Source of the DNA: Canna indica
Taxonomy: Eukaryota; Streptophyta; Magnoliopsida; Zingiberales; Cannaceae
Assembly (NCBI GenBank): GCA_034359265.1
Contig: CP136892.1
Coordinates: 17,548,501 to 17,612,500 of the forward strand
Length of the DNA stretch: 64,000 nt
Direction of reading: 5' to 3'
Shown: piece by piece, positions 45,730 through 57,334 of the stretch
Position numbering within the stretch: the first letter of the stretch is position 1
Layout: every line of letters starts with the position of its first letter
The notes under the pieces: model-generated
Database searches by the model: none
What the model was told of the DNA's origin: nothing
What the model saw: only the letters and a program-made list of their open reading frames with translations
Made by a program: the position numbers and the translations under genes

Positions 45730-48700
45730 AAATGAAATTTATGTCCTGCAATATCAGAGGCATATACAAAAAGGAAGCTGATGATTATCTTTGGTCTTTT
45801 GTACGTGATTAAAAACAAAGTGGATGTGATACTACTTCAAGAAATTCATATCAATGAAGAGGAAGTACAAAACTACATGAAAATAAAAGCAAGAAATTGG
45901 GATTTCATTGCTGTTGGTAGCACATGAAGAGCTGGGAGAATTCTATTACTTTGGAGGAAGAATAAAATAAATGGAAAGTTGGTCTTCAAAAATGATCAAA
46001 CAATAAATTGTATTATGGAATGGGAGAACAGGAAGCCTTTTTGCTTACTTGTGTGTATGCCATTACTAACAGAAGAAAAATGGGTCAACTTGGGAAAATG
46101 TTATCATAGTTGGATATGCAAGATACTCAATGGATAATGGCTGGGGACATGAATCGCATAATGCAAGCTAATGAGAAATGGGGTGGAAGACAATTCCAAG
46201 TTAGTCAATCAGTTCATGACTTTAGATTGCTCATTGAAGTAGCAGGGTTGATAGAAGCAAAATTCAAAGGACCTAATTTCACTTGGTCAAATAAAAGGAA
46301 AGATGGTGAGAAAATTTTGACTAGATTGGACAGAGTATTTTTTAATCCTGACTGTTGGGCAAATATGGATTTTGATATCAATGTTGAGCACCTGGCAATG
46401 ATATGGTCTGGTCACAGACCCTTATTAATCAATTGTGAGGATAGTAAGGCAAAATGAGAAAGAGGAGGAAAAATGACTTCATGTTCGAACACTTCTGATT
46501 AGAGCAACCAGATTTGAGAAGTCTAGTGATGAACGTCTGGAATGAGCAAGGGGGAAAAAATAAACCAATAATGGAGAGCTTAAAAAGTATGGAAACTGAA
46601 TTTAAAAAATGGAACAAGGATTGTGTTGGAAACCTGGAGAAAAATTTAGAGGAAGCTAACAAAAGATTAAGGGAGTTGGATTACAAAGAGGAAGTTGGCA
46701 CTTTATCTGAAGATGAAGCCTTAAGTATGAGATGTCTGTCTAACAAAATCCTGGCATTAACTAGATAGATAAAAATCAAATGGTGATCAAAAAGCAGGAA
46801 AAAATGAATTGAGGGAGGTGATAAAAATTCCAAATATTTTCACAGCTCAGTCATGTTGAGAAGAAAAAGAAACCAAATTGATGTGCTAGTGAAGGATGGA
46901 AGGCAGTTAATAGATGATAATGATATTGTTGAAGCCTTTGCAGAATGGTACAAAGTGTTATGAAAAAGTGATGATTTTCCTACTTGATTAGACATGCTGG
47001 ACAAACTGAGATGGGCTGGAATTAGTAACGAGGAAGCTTTGGAAATGGAAAAAAGCCTTATAATGGAAGAAATAAAAAAGCTGCTAACTCCTTAGGTAGA
47101 GGAAAGAGTCCTAGAACGAATGGATATATCCTTGAATTCTATCTAAACAATTGGGATGTTGTGAAAGAGAACTTGAAATTTGAAATGAGTTGCTTCATGA
47201 CTTCAAATATTCTACCTGAAGGGTGGAATGATACAGTCTTAGTAATGATACCAAAGAAGGACAATGCAAAGTAATTGGGGGATTTCAAACCAATTGCTCT
47301 TTGTAACAATCTATATAAAATCCTAGCCAAGGTAATCATGAATAGAATAAGGCCTATTCTGGAGGAGATTATTAGTCCTTCACAATCAGCTTGACAATAT
47401 CTTTGTAGTAGCTGAGATTATGAATTTCATTCATGGATCAAAAGTAAAGAAGCCTTATATCTTGTTGAAGCTTGACTTGCAAAAAACATATGACAGGGTA
47501 TCTTGGGAGGCTCTATATGCAGTTATGGAAAAAATGAAATTTCCTCAACAAATAATAGAGTGGATAAAAGGGTGTATTGAAAAAGCAAAATTAAGTTGTA
47601 AGGCCAATGGAGTATGTTCAAAAGAATTTGTTGGACACAAGGGTATTAGACAGGGAAATCTCATGTCACCCTATTTATTCATAATCTTGCAGGAGTTGTT
47701 ATCAGCCATCATCAGATATTTTGTGGAAAATAAGAAGATTAATCCATTTAGACTTAATAAATTTGAGATGAGTCATATGTGTTTTGCCAATGATATGATT
47801 TCACTATAAAAGGTATCTGCAAGTCAATAAAAGGCCTTAAGGAAGCTCTCTCTCTCTCTCTATTACAATATTTCAGGTCAAAGGATTAATGTAGAAAAGT
47901 CAATGATATACTTTCCTAAAGCTTTATGTGCTGACCAAAAACATAGGATTTGCAATTTCTTAGGCATGAAGGAGGGTAGATATCCAATGCAATACTTGGG
48001 TACGTAGTTACCTTACTCCAAGAAGGATGAAAAGAGATTATGAAAATAAGATTGTGGAGAAAGTTTCAAAGAAAATGGACTTTGTGGGCAAAAAACCTGA
48101 TATCTCAAGCTAGAAAAACTATTCTCCTAAACTCAGTGGTTTGTTCCATATCAGTGTACAATTTAATGGCTACTGGTTTAAAAGAAAAAACAGTGGATAG
48201 CATTGTAAAAACGCAGAGGAACTTCTTATGGGCTAATAGTGGTTCTAAAGGTGCAAACCTAATTAAATGGGACATTGTAACTACAGCAAAAGGAATGGGT
48301 GGTCTAGCAGTGAGGGACCTGTTTGTGATGAGAGAAATTATGGTAGCAAAGAGATTACTTCCTTTATTGAATGCAAATGATAGTAACTGGAGTAAAATTT
48401 ACAATGATAAGTATGACACCTTACATCCTTAGAGGAATTGGGGTGGAAGTAAAGTGAAAACTGATCATGCCAGATTGGTTTCAACAAATTTTCAGGTATG
48501 GAAACTGATAACCGTTTTATCTGTAAAAAAAGCAAAAATAGCCAAAGCCATATCCTATTTGAATGTATCTGGGTTCAAGAGTATTGGAAAGAAGTTGAAA
48601 AGAGAATGAATGTAGAATTCAGATATTTGAATGAATGGAGAGAGGGGAAGTGGCTACTTGAAGCTGAGAAGTATGACAGAATTTCTGGTGAAGGATTGAA

Positions 48701-49265
48701 TGCATTCATAGCTAATTCTTTATGGCTTTTCTGGAAAAACAGATGCAGGGTGAAATATGGTGAAAGGAGTTGGAGAATTGTTACTATACACAACAAAGCT
48801 CTCAATGATACCATTGCATTTGCTACTGTCAAAGAAATAAGCAACAAGGAAGCCAGTAATACTTTAAAGGGTAGAAATTGCCTGAAAGAGATTGATGAAC
48901 AAAGTGAACTGCTTTGTGTTGATGCAGCTTGGAAAGGAGGATTTAAAGTTGGCTGTGGTTTTATTTACATCAAAGACAGAAAGTGTTGTTTAAAAGGATT
49001 TAAAACTGAAGCTGCAGAGGATCGATCCATTGCATGCAGAATTGAAATCTATATGGTATGGATTAGATAATGTCAGAAAAAAAGAAAAAAAAAAGATTTT
49101 ACTGTTGTTTCGGACTACCAAGTTGCACTCAACATACTGTGTAAAAAAACTGAGATACCTTGGAAATTGGTTGGTCTGGTGAAGGAGATTTGGAAATTAG
49201 GATTGGAATGCAATGTGAAGATCGAGATGGTTTCACATTAAATAGGGAGGCTCATGATTTAGCTT
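45730..49265 (+). pseudogene. LINE ORF2: endonuclease, reverse transcriptase, RNase H
   Basis: The endonuclease at 45730-46455 has MSCNIRG, LLQEIHI, AGDMN (usually GDFN) and TRLDRVFF, and SGHRPLL where SDHRPLL is expected. Reverse transcriptase from about 46800 has LPEGWNDTVLVMIPKK, then LLKLDLQKTYDRVSW near 47465, GIRQGNLMSPYLFI near 47645 and CFANDMISL near 47780, where the catalytic FADD has become FAND. The thumb region 48050-48430 has GGLAVRDL. The RNase H at 48910-49065 has CVDAAWKGG. Stops and shifts are scattered throughout. Even a frame-corrected product would lack a catalytic Asp in both endonuclease and RT. Confidence 0.85.
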
Positions 49266-49305
49266 TTCTTGCTTTAAATTGTAGTAGAGAAAACTAATCA
49301 AAATT

Positions 49306-50055
49306 AGTTTTTTAATTTACAAGATTGGGCAGATGTGGATCTTAATCAAAACCAAGAATTAATGTGTATCATGATACAGAAGCATATATATGTTTGATGC
49401 TGATTGGACCATGATTCCATCGTCTATCTTAGATCATCCTTGATCTCATTGAGATATGCTAGCATGACCTAATCTAATATTTGTTGATGGTTTGCATACA
49501 ATGTCTAGCAAAACTTAATATTTATATTGACAATCTTTCAATAACCTGACGTGGCAGTCTCTCATTAGATATTCATGTATTACAAATTAATATATATATT
49601 ATTAATTTTTTACTTAATAATGCATATCAAAATTGACTATCATACTATTCAGCAATGAATCCTCAATCATCAATTAATTAAACATTTTATTGTCTACCTT
49701 AATCAAAATATTGATGCTGTCGTAAATGGAATATCCTTCCCCAGATTCGCATCTAGTCGAGTGAATAGATCTCAAGATACACTTACCAAGAAATAATAAT
49801 CAAGATCGTAGAAACAGACACATTAAATCATAAACACTCTAACTTTGAAAAAATGTAAAAAATGTTAAAATCAGAAGAATAATTTAATGGCTTACTGAAT
49901 TCTCTTTAATGCATATAAAATATTTTTAGATAGTTTACCTAAAACGACAGATATATAAAAATGTTAAGATCACATGAACACTTTTAATGGCCTGATTCAG
50001 AATTGGGTCTGCTTATCAATTTGTCCGTGTAGAAAAAGAGTACGTTAGCAACAGT
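49306..50055. other. Intergenic, nothing recognised
   Basis: AT-rich sequence with a short run TATATATATTATTAATTTTT near 49590. No coding or RNA feature found. Confidence 0.5.
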
Positions 50056-50059
50056 TTGT

Positions 50060-50178
50060 TTCGCCACATCGAAGTAGCTCACGAGATTGGAACGACTCTC
50101 TCCAAAACTTCCAACGTTGGCTACGTGTCTGGAGGGAACAACATGCTCGTCAGTATCAATCCTATGCAAGGCCGATGA
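50060..50178 (+). pseudogene. Prohibitin C-terminal fragment (plus strand)
   Basis: A frame from about 50066 encodes IEVAHEIGTTLSKTSNVGYV, then SGGNNMLVSINP and a stop near 50178. This matches the prohibitin C-terminus (IEAxREIAxTLAKSPNVAYLPGG..MLL), the mitochondrial inner-membrane scaffold family. Only about 40 codons are present, with no upstream domain. The same region is repeated in inverted orientation at 50390-50500. Confidence 0.7.
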
Positions 50179-50384
50179 ATAGATGCATAAATTTTCCGTG
50201 TTCTTTTGTCCCCCATAATTATTCCCCTTCGACAAATAAAGTTCTACTTTATCACCCAACAGAGGTTTCGGTTTTTATTAAGATAGGTTATCTAAGTTTG
50301 CAGCCCAAATCTCTATTTGGTGAAGAACTATATTTGGAAAAGAGAAATAATTAAGGGGGAATAAGACACGGAAAATTTACCGCA

Positions 50385-50690
50385 TCCGTTCACCAACGTT
50401 CACCGGCCTTGCAAATGATTGATCCCAAGGAGCATCTTGTTCCTTCCAGACATGTAGCCAACGTTGGATTCTTGGAGAGAGTCATCACAATCTCACAGGC
50501 TGCCTCGACGCGACGGAGCTCCACGAGGCCAGTACCGGCATTGGAGGTGGCGTCAGATATGAGCTTGGCAGCTTCCGCTTTCACCCTTGATGGCAGTACA
50601 ATGCTCCTGCTCTACGCGAGCGTCTAGGAATTTGGAGCGCTCGGCCTCTTGCTAGGCCATCTTTTTGGGTCAAGTCGACGAGAGAGTCAA
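50385..50690 (-). pseudogene. Prohibitin C-terminal fragment (minus strand)
   Basis: On the minus strand the fragment opens with QEAERSKFLDARVEQEH (about 50645-50595). It then runs, with a frame change near 50580, KAEAAKLISDATSNAGTGLV, ELRRVEAACEIVMTLSKNPT and LATCLEG. This follows the prohibitin coiled-coil and C-terminal order (QEAERSKF, EAAKLISDAT, GLIELRRIEA). Frameshift, loss of most of the protein and absence of introns mark it as a retro-copy or captured fragment. It lies about 210 bp from an opposite-strand copy of its 3' part. Confidence 0.8.
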
Positions 50691-50799
50691 AGATGAGACT
50701 TTAGTTGGAGACAGTTTTGCAAAACCCTAATATGTGTATCATTTATAGTGCTTTAGGCGTCCGCCGGACTTCAAATCTCAACAAATAAATTTTGAATAT

Positions 50800-51650
50800 T
50801 TTCACAAAATTGGAAGAATTTTATGAGAAATTTCAAAAAACCAAAATAAGGTCTAGAAACTTCCAAAATAAAAAAATAAATATTTCATTTTACCCTCATA
50901 TTATTTTGTTCAAGAATTTCCAAAAAAAATTTAGAGAAATTTGGGAAAATCACATAACAAGTTATTATCAAATTTGTCAAAATCATAAATAAATTTAAAA
51001 AATTAGAAAAATCATAATATTTTTGATAAAATTCCCAAATTGCTCGTCAAATTTCGTAAGCTAATTGGTTCGTCGAACAAACTAGTTCATTGAGAAGAAG
51101 TTTTTTTTTCATTTTTGGTTCAATTTCATACCAGTTAATTTTTCTCACTCCAATTCAATTTCAAATCGGTTTTGATTTTATTTATTTATTTCTAGTTTAG
51201 TGTCAAACATATGGATACAAGGCATTTCAAATGTCATCAACGCATAATCTATACATCTCATGCAAAAATCGGGTTAGAGTTAATTAGTTGAACCAGTTTG
51301 AAATTAAATCACAAATGAAAAAAAAAAACCGGTTTGAGATTGAACTAAAATGAAGAAGACTTAACCAGTTTGAGATTGAATCAGAAATGAAAAAAATCAA
51401 AACCGGCTTCTCAATGAACTGATTTGTTGGGTGAATCGGTTGGCGTATGAATTTTGAGGGGTAATTTGGGGATTTGATAAATTTTTTTATGATTTTCCTA
51501 ATTTCTCAAATCTACTTATGGTTTTGACAAATTTAAGAAAACTTGTTATGGTTTTCCGAAGTTTCCCAAAATTTTAAGCATATCAAAATCATATTGAAAA
51601 TGTATTTTAAATTTCTCAAAAAATACTATATTTCATAAAATTATTCCTAG
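50800..51650. repeat. Inverted repeat / foldback block of about 0.85 kb
   Basis: The arm 50830-51100 pairs with 51395-51640 in reverse orientation (for example CATAACAAGTT, AATTTGTCAAAA, CAAATT..CTC and AGTTCATTGAGAAG), with a ~300-bp centre holding AACCGGTTTGAGATTGAA-type repeats. Target duplication not located. Probably a decayed foldback element; it lies between the prohibitin and laccase fragments. Confidence 0.65.
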
Positions 51651-51849
51651 GAACCAAAAAAAGAGAGAGAGAAAATAGCTAAATATGACATGCACTTTAG
51701 GGTTTTTCTCGTTTGTGGCATGTGCTCTTTCTTTTTCTCAATTCAGGCATATGCTATGATATTTCTTTTAGTTATGACCTGCCATCTGATTTCCGCCAAT
51801 AGTTAGTTAAACTGATGACATGCATGATCGAACATATATATGGTGCAAT

Positions 51850-52605
51850 TGTAGATACCTTCAAGCTCATGGTGAAGCTCGAAAACACGTATCTGCTACG
51901 TCTTGTCAACGTTGCAGTCAATGACGAGCTCTTCTTCGGTATCACCAATCACTCTGTCACTGTCCTCGACGTCAACGTCGTCTACGTTAATCCTTTTTAC
52001 GTTACCACCATCTTGATTTCACCAGGGTAGACGAGCATTGTGCTCCTTCGTACCCATCTAAGGTACCTCAAGGCCATGTTCTTCATGAAGGTCGTACTCC
52101 AACGGCGTCGTCAGAACTTACGACAACTCGACTGTCACCGGCATCCTCGAATACAGAAACCCCAAGAACTTCTCCTCCGCTGCCTCTAACAAGAACCTCC
52201 CGCGCGCTCTACAAACACAACCTTCCGGGCGTTCAACAACACATCATTCGCCACGAGCTTTAACAGAAAATTATGCAGCCTGGTGACCATTCAATTCTCG
52301 AGAAGGTATCAAAGACCGTCGATCGACGATTCTTCTTCACGGTCGGGTTGGGAACAAGCCTTTGTCAAACGAATCAGACGTGCCAGAGGCTAAATGGCTC
52401 CAAGTTCGTTGCCTCAATCAGCAATATCTCCTTCGCGACGCCGACGACGATGGCATTGTTGCAGGCGCACTACTTTGGGAAGACGAGGTGGCTATGCACA
52501 ACTAACTTCCCTGTCTACCCGCTCATCCGTTCAACTACACTGGAACGCTGCCAAACCACGTCATCGCTGGCCGAACGCAATAGAAGCAGAGGAGGACGAA
52601 CCACA
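51850..52605 (+). pseudogene. Laccase (multicopper oxidase) fragment, broken
   Basis: The first frame carries VDTFKLMVKLENTYLLRLVN, then NDELFFGITNHSVTVLD and VTTILISPG, then a TAG where Gln is expected in ISPGQTTNVLL. This is the second cupredoxin domain of plant laccases. A middle part (STVTGILEYRNPKN near 52128) and a later frame (52297-52520: TVDRRFFFTVGLGTSLC, then NQTCQRLNGSKFVASI, NISFATPTT and LLQAHYFGK) continue the same protein. The N-terminal third and the copper-binding C-terminus are missing. Laccases oxidise monolignols in the cell wall; this copy cannot. Source gene unknown. Confidence 0.85.
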
Positions 52606-52624
52606 CAGTGCATAGGAAGAGAGA

Positions 52625-53186
52625 GAGAGAGAGATCCAATTTTAAACTTATATAATTTTAATATTAAAACATTATTTTTTATTACATTTTAGTATATCAC
52701 GTCATCATTGTCATCATTTTAACGGACTGTTGATCGAAATCAAACAACAAACCATAATTGAAATAAATGTCGTACTATATGTCTAATTTGAGAAAAAAAT
52801 TACATGTCACAAATGAAAAAAAAACCTAAATACAAACTATATTTAGATATTTTCCAAAAAATAAGCGTGGCTGATAGGATTGCATATGATGAGAAAATTT
52901 ATTGTTCAAGAGTTTAGACAAAATTATTGAACAAATTCAAATCTCACTTAAAATATATTTTAAAATTTAAAAAAAATCTATAATTCATAAAATTGTTATT
53001 ATGAACTAAAAAAATAATATGAGGGTGCTTATAAGATTTGAAGATGATGCAATAATCTCTTATTCAAGAGTTTTACCGAACCTCCCTAACAAGAAATTCT
53101 CTCATAATTTGTTAGTTTCATAAATAATTAGTTAGTTTTGACGAAACTCTTGAACATGATAATTTCTCAATATGTGCATGTCTCAT
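52625..53186. other. Intergenic AT-rich sequence
   Basis: No coding motif. 52920-53020 resembles 51580-51660 (ATTTTAAA..TTCATAAAATT..AT.AACCAAAAAAA), suggesting relics of the same repeat family. Confidence 0.45.
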
Positions 53187-55892
53187 TGTAATGCTCGTGT
53201 TTATATTTATCAATATTGGTGTTTCAGCTAGAAAATCGGGATGCACGCTAGAGCGATCGAGTCGGATGCCGAATAACGCCATCAGATGTATGACTTTTGC
53301 GTGTGGAATTATATCGTAGTCAAGTATAAAATTTTATTTGCTTGGTTGAGTCGAGTCTGGAACTGTTCTGTGTGCGGTTCGGTCAAGCCGGTGGGCTAGT
53401 TTGAGTGCGAACTTAAAGAGGCGTAGAGAGGTTTTTAGGCTTTAAGTGAATATATATAGAAAAAAACGAAAAAAAGAAATTGGAGAGACTTACCTGCACA
53501 CGCACCCCAAGTGAGGAGAAACCGCACACATCACAAGGAGAAGATGGGCGACACCTAGGAGTCGAGGTTCGGCCACGAGAGTCTGTGATCGTGCACGATC
53601 GTCGGAGGTCATCGGAATCCCTTCCACAAGGCTTGGAATGGACATCGGTGGAGGTGAGTGGCTGGCCGGCGGCACCTTGGTGGTTCACCACTAAAGGGGG
53701 CGGCAGATGGTGCTTGTATGGCTTTGGTTTCGAAAATTTATGCAAATATATCGTGTAGTCATGCATTTAGATTGGTTTGATGCTTGTTGAGTGCCTCCCA
53801 TTGCTCGGTTGCTATAGATGGTAAATTGGGGGTTTATGGCCAGCTGTACCATTCCCTAGGCGGGGATAATTTCTGCTTCGATTTAAAACTTGTTTTATAT
53901 ATGTGGATCTTGGATTCGTTGTTTACTCCCTTATTCAATGATGAAATGCTGAAATTTCTGGACGAGTTTATGGGTCATGATGGTTGGTTTTGTGATATGT
54001 ACGCGGCTGAATTTTTTCTAGTGTTCTGATATGGTTTGTGTCTTGATTTGGTTTAATTGTTTGTAGGCCATGTGTGGCCGAATTCTGCAGTTTATGCATG
54101 CTGAAAGTTTTCGTCGAGGGGTTGCCACTCGGCGCTTGGCTGGGTGTGGTTTGGACAGCCCGTCAAGTGTTCGATGATATGCCCCAACTAGGTGAACATG
54201 CTGAAAAAAATCATACTTTTACTACTGTTTGACTCCCGTCGTTGGATTTGGCGTGATGCATCAAGGAATTCAAACTTTTAGGTTTATGCATGTTTCCGTC
54301 AAGATTTTATACTGCTGAAATTTAGTGTAAATGAAAAAATTTTCCCTGGTTTAAATGTCGGCTCGTGTGTGGTCGATTTTGGTGATTTTTTTAATTTGAA
54401 TTTGTGCATGCCTAGTGTCATATAGGACGGTGTATTGCCGGTTGGATTGCGCCCAAGAAAAGGGCAAGGTAGGTGTGCTTAGTTGCACAGGAGGAGTTCA
54501 GTGAAATGTCTCTTCCATAGAAATTTGTGCTTAGTTGTGGCTATGCGTGCCTACTTTAATTCTGAATTGTGTGGTTGTGGTTGTGCTTGTGCATGATGGC
54601 ATTGGTCTGGGAAGTGCGTTAGGAAAACATGCTACCGCTTGACCTCATGTATGGATTTTGGGTCGGGAAGCTCATCAAAGAGCCACACTAATGATCAACT
54701 CGGAGTGGCCTTGGGTGGAGGGATATTCCCAATCAAAGTGGGAAACGATGCTAGAGGACCTTCCTAGCTCGTGTGGCCCCGAGACAGGAACCTAGCTAGA
54801 GGGCCATACTAGCGACCACCCCCCGTATGTGAAGTTCTCTTAGATGATATGATTGTCATTTGTTTATCGGCATGTCAATCAAGATCTGGATGCTTATTTT
54901 GTAATTATGTGTTTGATTATAATATATTATGTTATGTTGCTTAGCCGATGCTCGGCCTGAGTCACTCACTCAAGTACCTGGAGTCGGTGTAGTTGGTGGT
55001 GCAAGCTCGACGAGTCATTCCCGTGTTGTAGTCGTAGGGTTGGTCATGAGTCATGTAGAAGCATGTTGTGTATAAACTCCATGGGAGTTAACTTTACTTC
55101 TCATACAATTGTCTTGGATACTCATGTAGGCATGACATGTTTATATAAAACTTCATCTTTTCATTCGTGTTGTGTAGGGGTGAGCAAAAAAAACCGGTTT
55201 TCCGGTTAACCGAACCGATTTTTTCGGTTTCGGTTTTTCTTTTTGGAAAAATCGGTTTTCGGTTTCGGTTTCGGTCCGAGAGGTAAAAAGTCCACCGGTT
55301 TCGGTTAACCGATCGGTTGGATATAATTTATTAATTTTTAGTTATATATATATATTATAATAATAATTTATAAATTATGAAAAATTACAGAAAATTATAA
55401 AAAAAATATAAATTTTTTTAAAATATTAAAAAATATTAAAAATATTAAAAAAATATTAAAAATATTTTTAAAAATCAAAAAAATATTTTAAAAAATAAAA
55501 ATAAAAATATTAGTTTTTGTAGAACATTATCTTGGTTCAATGGTTTCACTTTTTTTTTCTTTTTTCTCAATGAGAATTTGCTATTTATTTAGATTTTTCT
55601 CCATGATTTGCATAATATTATTATGTTTGTAGGTTAAAAAAATTTATTGGTTAACCGAAAATTATCGGTTAACCGAATCGAAAAAACCGAAACCGAAATA
55701 GCGGTTAACCGAAGTTAATGGACTGGTTTACGGTTAATGATTTTGAAAAACCGAAGTTAATGGACCAGTTTTTTTTTTTGCTAATGGACCGGTTAACCGG
55801 TCCATGCTCACCCCTAGTGTTGTGTGTTAGCCTTCGGGGTATGGTGTAGTATTCTTGGCCGGTCACACGACCCATATTTTGGGGGTGTAACA
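53187..55892 (+). repeat. Gypsy 5' LTR (about 2.06 kb plus a 642-bp MITE)
   Basis: TG...CA ends, directly followed by a tRNA-Met-type primer site. The 642-bp insert with its 8-bp duplication accounts for the extra length. Small open frames inside are not genes. Confidence 0.8.
55175..55816. mobile_element. hAT-type MITE, 642 bp
   Basis: Perfect inverted ends TAGGGGTGAGCA, perfect 8-bp duplication GTGTTGTG at 55167-55174 and 55817-55824. Subterminal regions are full of CGGTTAACCG/AACCGGTT/TTTCGGTTTCGG motifs; the core is AT-rich. No coding capacity. Confidence 0.95.
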
Positions 55893-55895
55893 AAG

Positions 55896-55907
55896 TGGTA
55901 TCAAAGC
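55896..55907 (+). other. Gypsy primer-binding site
   Basis: TGGTATCAAAGC, one base different from the standard TGGTATCAGAGC of initiator tRNA-Met, three bases after the LTR. Confidence 0.75.
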
Positions 55908-56774
55908 ATCGTTAGGTCTTGATTGCGATAATTGAGTGTAGGGTACCATATCGGGTATAGCTAGTGTGTCGACATACAGTGTGTTCTACCTTACGGGAAT
56001 AGGGAGACTGAGCTTACACGCCAGCGGTATGTAGTGTATTTTTGTACAAGAGTTTATACTTAATTTGGTTTGTTTTCTTGCATTGTCCTTAGACAATGGA
56101 AGCGGACAGCAATGCACTACCGAGTGAGGGTGGAAGCAATTCCACAAACTGACCCAGAGGTCGAGGTCCGAGTCGTGGCCGTGGGGCCGGAGGTTGCGGG
56201 CGAGCAGTTCAGGAAGGGGCTGACCAGAATTCGAAGGTGGCCCGACTTGAGGCTTGGGTCACAAAGTTGAATGAGGAGCTTCGCCGTGAGCGAGAACTGA
56301 GATGTCGAGAATCGTAGCACCCACTGGTTTCCCCAACACCGTAGCAGTCGCTTGTTCCAACGCTAAGAACACAAGCAGCAGCGGAGTCAATACCGCTAGT
56401 GGTGATGACTGTGGACCGTAGGGAGGTGGTTGAGGGAGGAGTACCTTACGTGAACTTTGCCAGACTGAAGCCAACCCAAGTTCACGGGTACGGACCTGAA
56501 GGTAGAAGTCACCAGTTTCCTTAGTGATTGCTACGAGTCATGCGAGGTGCTGAGATGCAGTTAGGGGGACCAACCAAGGAGTGGCTTCGCGCATGGAAAT
56601 CCCGTTAGGGGGATAGATGCACCACCACCTACCTGGGAAGAGTTTAAAGGCACGATGACTGAGCAATACCTATCTTGGAGTGTTCGTGGCAGACGAGCGA
56701 GTGTGAACATGTTAGATAGGCAGGGAGCATGACAGTTTAGGAATATGAAATAGAGTTCACGAGGCTATCCTGGT

Positions 56775-57334
56775 TAGGGCTGTCCAAAATTCGAGTTACA
56801 ACGAACCGAACCAAAAAATTGATCTGAATTATTTGGTTCGGTTCGATTTTCGAAATTCGGAAATCAACCCGAATCGAAAATCGAACTAATTTTAAATAAT
56901 AAATGTTTTAATTCATTGCAAAAGATTCCTTGGCCTAATGGATAAGGTGTTGGTCTAGAGAATCAAAGGTTTTCGGTTCGATTCTCAATTGTGTCAAGTT
57001 GCATTTTCTATTTTATTTTATAGATTTCCAAGGAAACAAATTGCACATCAATTCTTAATTAATTTTAGTAGTAAATGTATTATTATTTTTTTTAAAAAAA
57101 AGAATTTCAACTTCATGTGAGAAAAATAGGAAAATGGAAAAAATAAGCATGTCAATAAAAAAATGAAAAAATAATAATAAAATTTCGGTTTTTTCATGTT
57201 GGAAATAATTTCGGTTCGGGTTAAATCAGTTTAGGAACAATTCGGTTCGGGTTCGGGTTGAAATTTTAGTAGGAAAAAAAATTCGGTTTGGTTTTGTTCG
57301 GTTCAGTTCAGTTTGAACCGAATGGACAGCCCTA
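56775..57334. mobile_element. hAT-type MITE, 560 bp, containing a tRNA-like sequence
   Basis: Perfect inverted ends TAGGGCTGTCCA, perfect 8-bp duplication ATCCTGGT at 56767-56774 and 57335-57342. Subterminal motif TTCGGTTCGG/CCGAACCGAA. The core holds a tRNA-derived stretch at 56925-57003. It interrupts gypsy gag. Confidence 0.95.
56925..57003 (+). pseudogene. tRNA-like sequence (tRNA-Arg-like D arm), degenerate
   Basis: TGGCCTAATGGATAAGG fits a pol III A box / D arm of tRNA-Arg type, and GGTTCGATTC fits the B box about 35 bases later. A 5-bp anticodon stem can form (TTGGT/ATCAA with one G-T) around a 7-base loop. The acceptor and T stems pair poorly, so it is not a working tRNA. It could be a tRNA pseudogene or a SINE head caught in the MITE. 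Confidence 0.6.

Larger units (their letters stand above)
43962..49290 (+). mobile_element. L1-type LINE, about 5.3 kb, nearly full-length but inactive
   Basis: Contains ORF1 (43962-45280) and ORF2 with endonuclease, reverse transcriptase, zinc-finger and RNase H in order, bounded by a candidate 15-bp duplication AAACTAATCAAAATT. No poly(A) run sits directly before the right duplication, which is unusual for L1 elements and weakens the boundary call. Length and gene order fit a full-length plant LINE. Many stops and frameshifts show it is dead. Confidence 0.8.

Noticed and set aside
51815..51850. Laccase start codon at 51815
   Set aside because: Homology to laccase begins only at about 51850, in the middle of the protein; the ATG is incidental.
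53784..54029. 81-codon open frame in the gypsy LTR
   Set aside because: Lies within an LTR, has no domain, and similar frames are expected by chance.
56925..57003. Functional tRNA gene
   Set aside because: Acceptor and T stems pair poorly and the anticodon loop does not match its D-arm type, so only a tRNA-derived relic is claimed.
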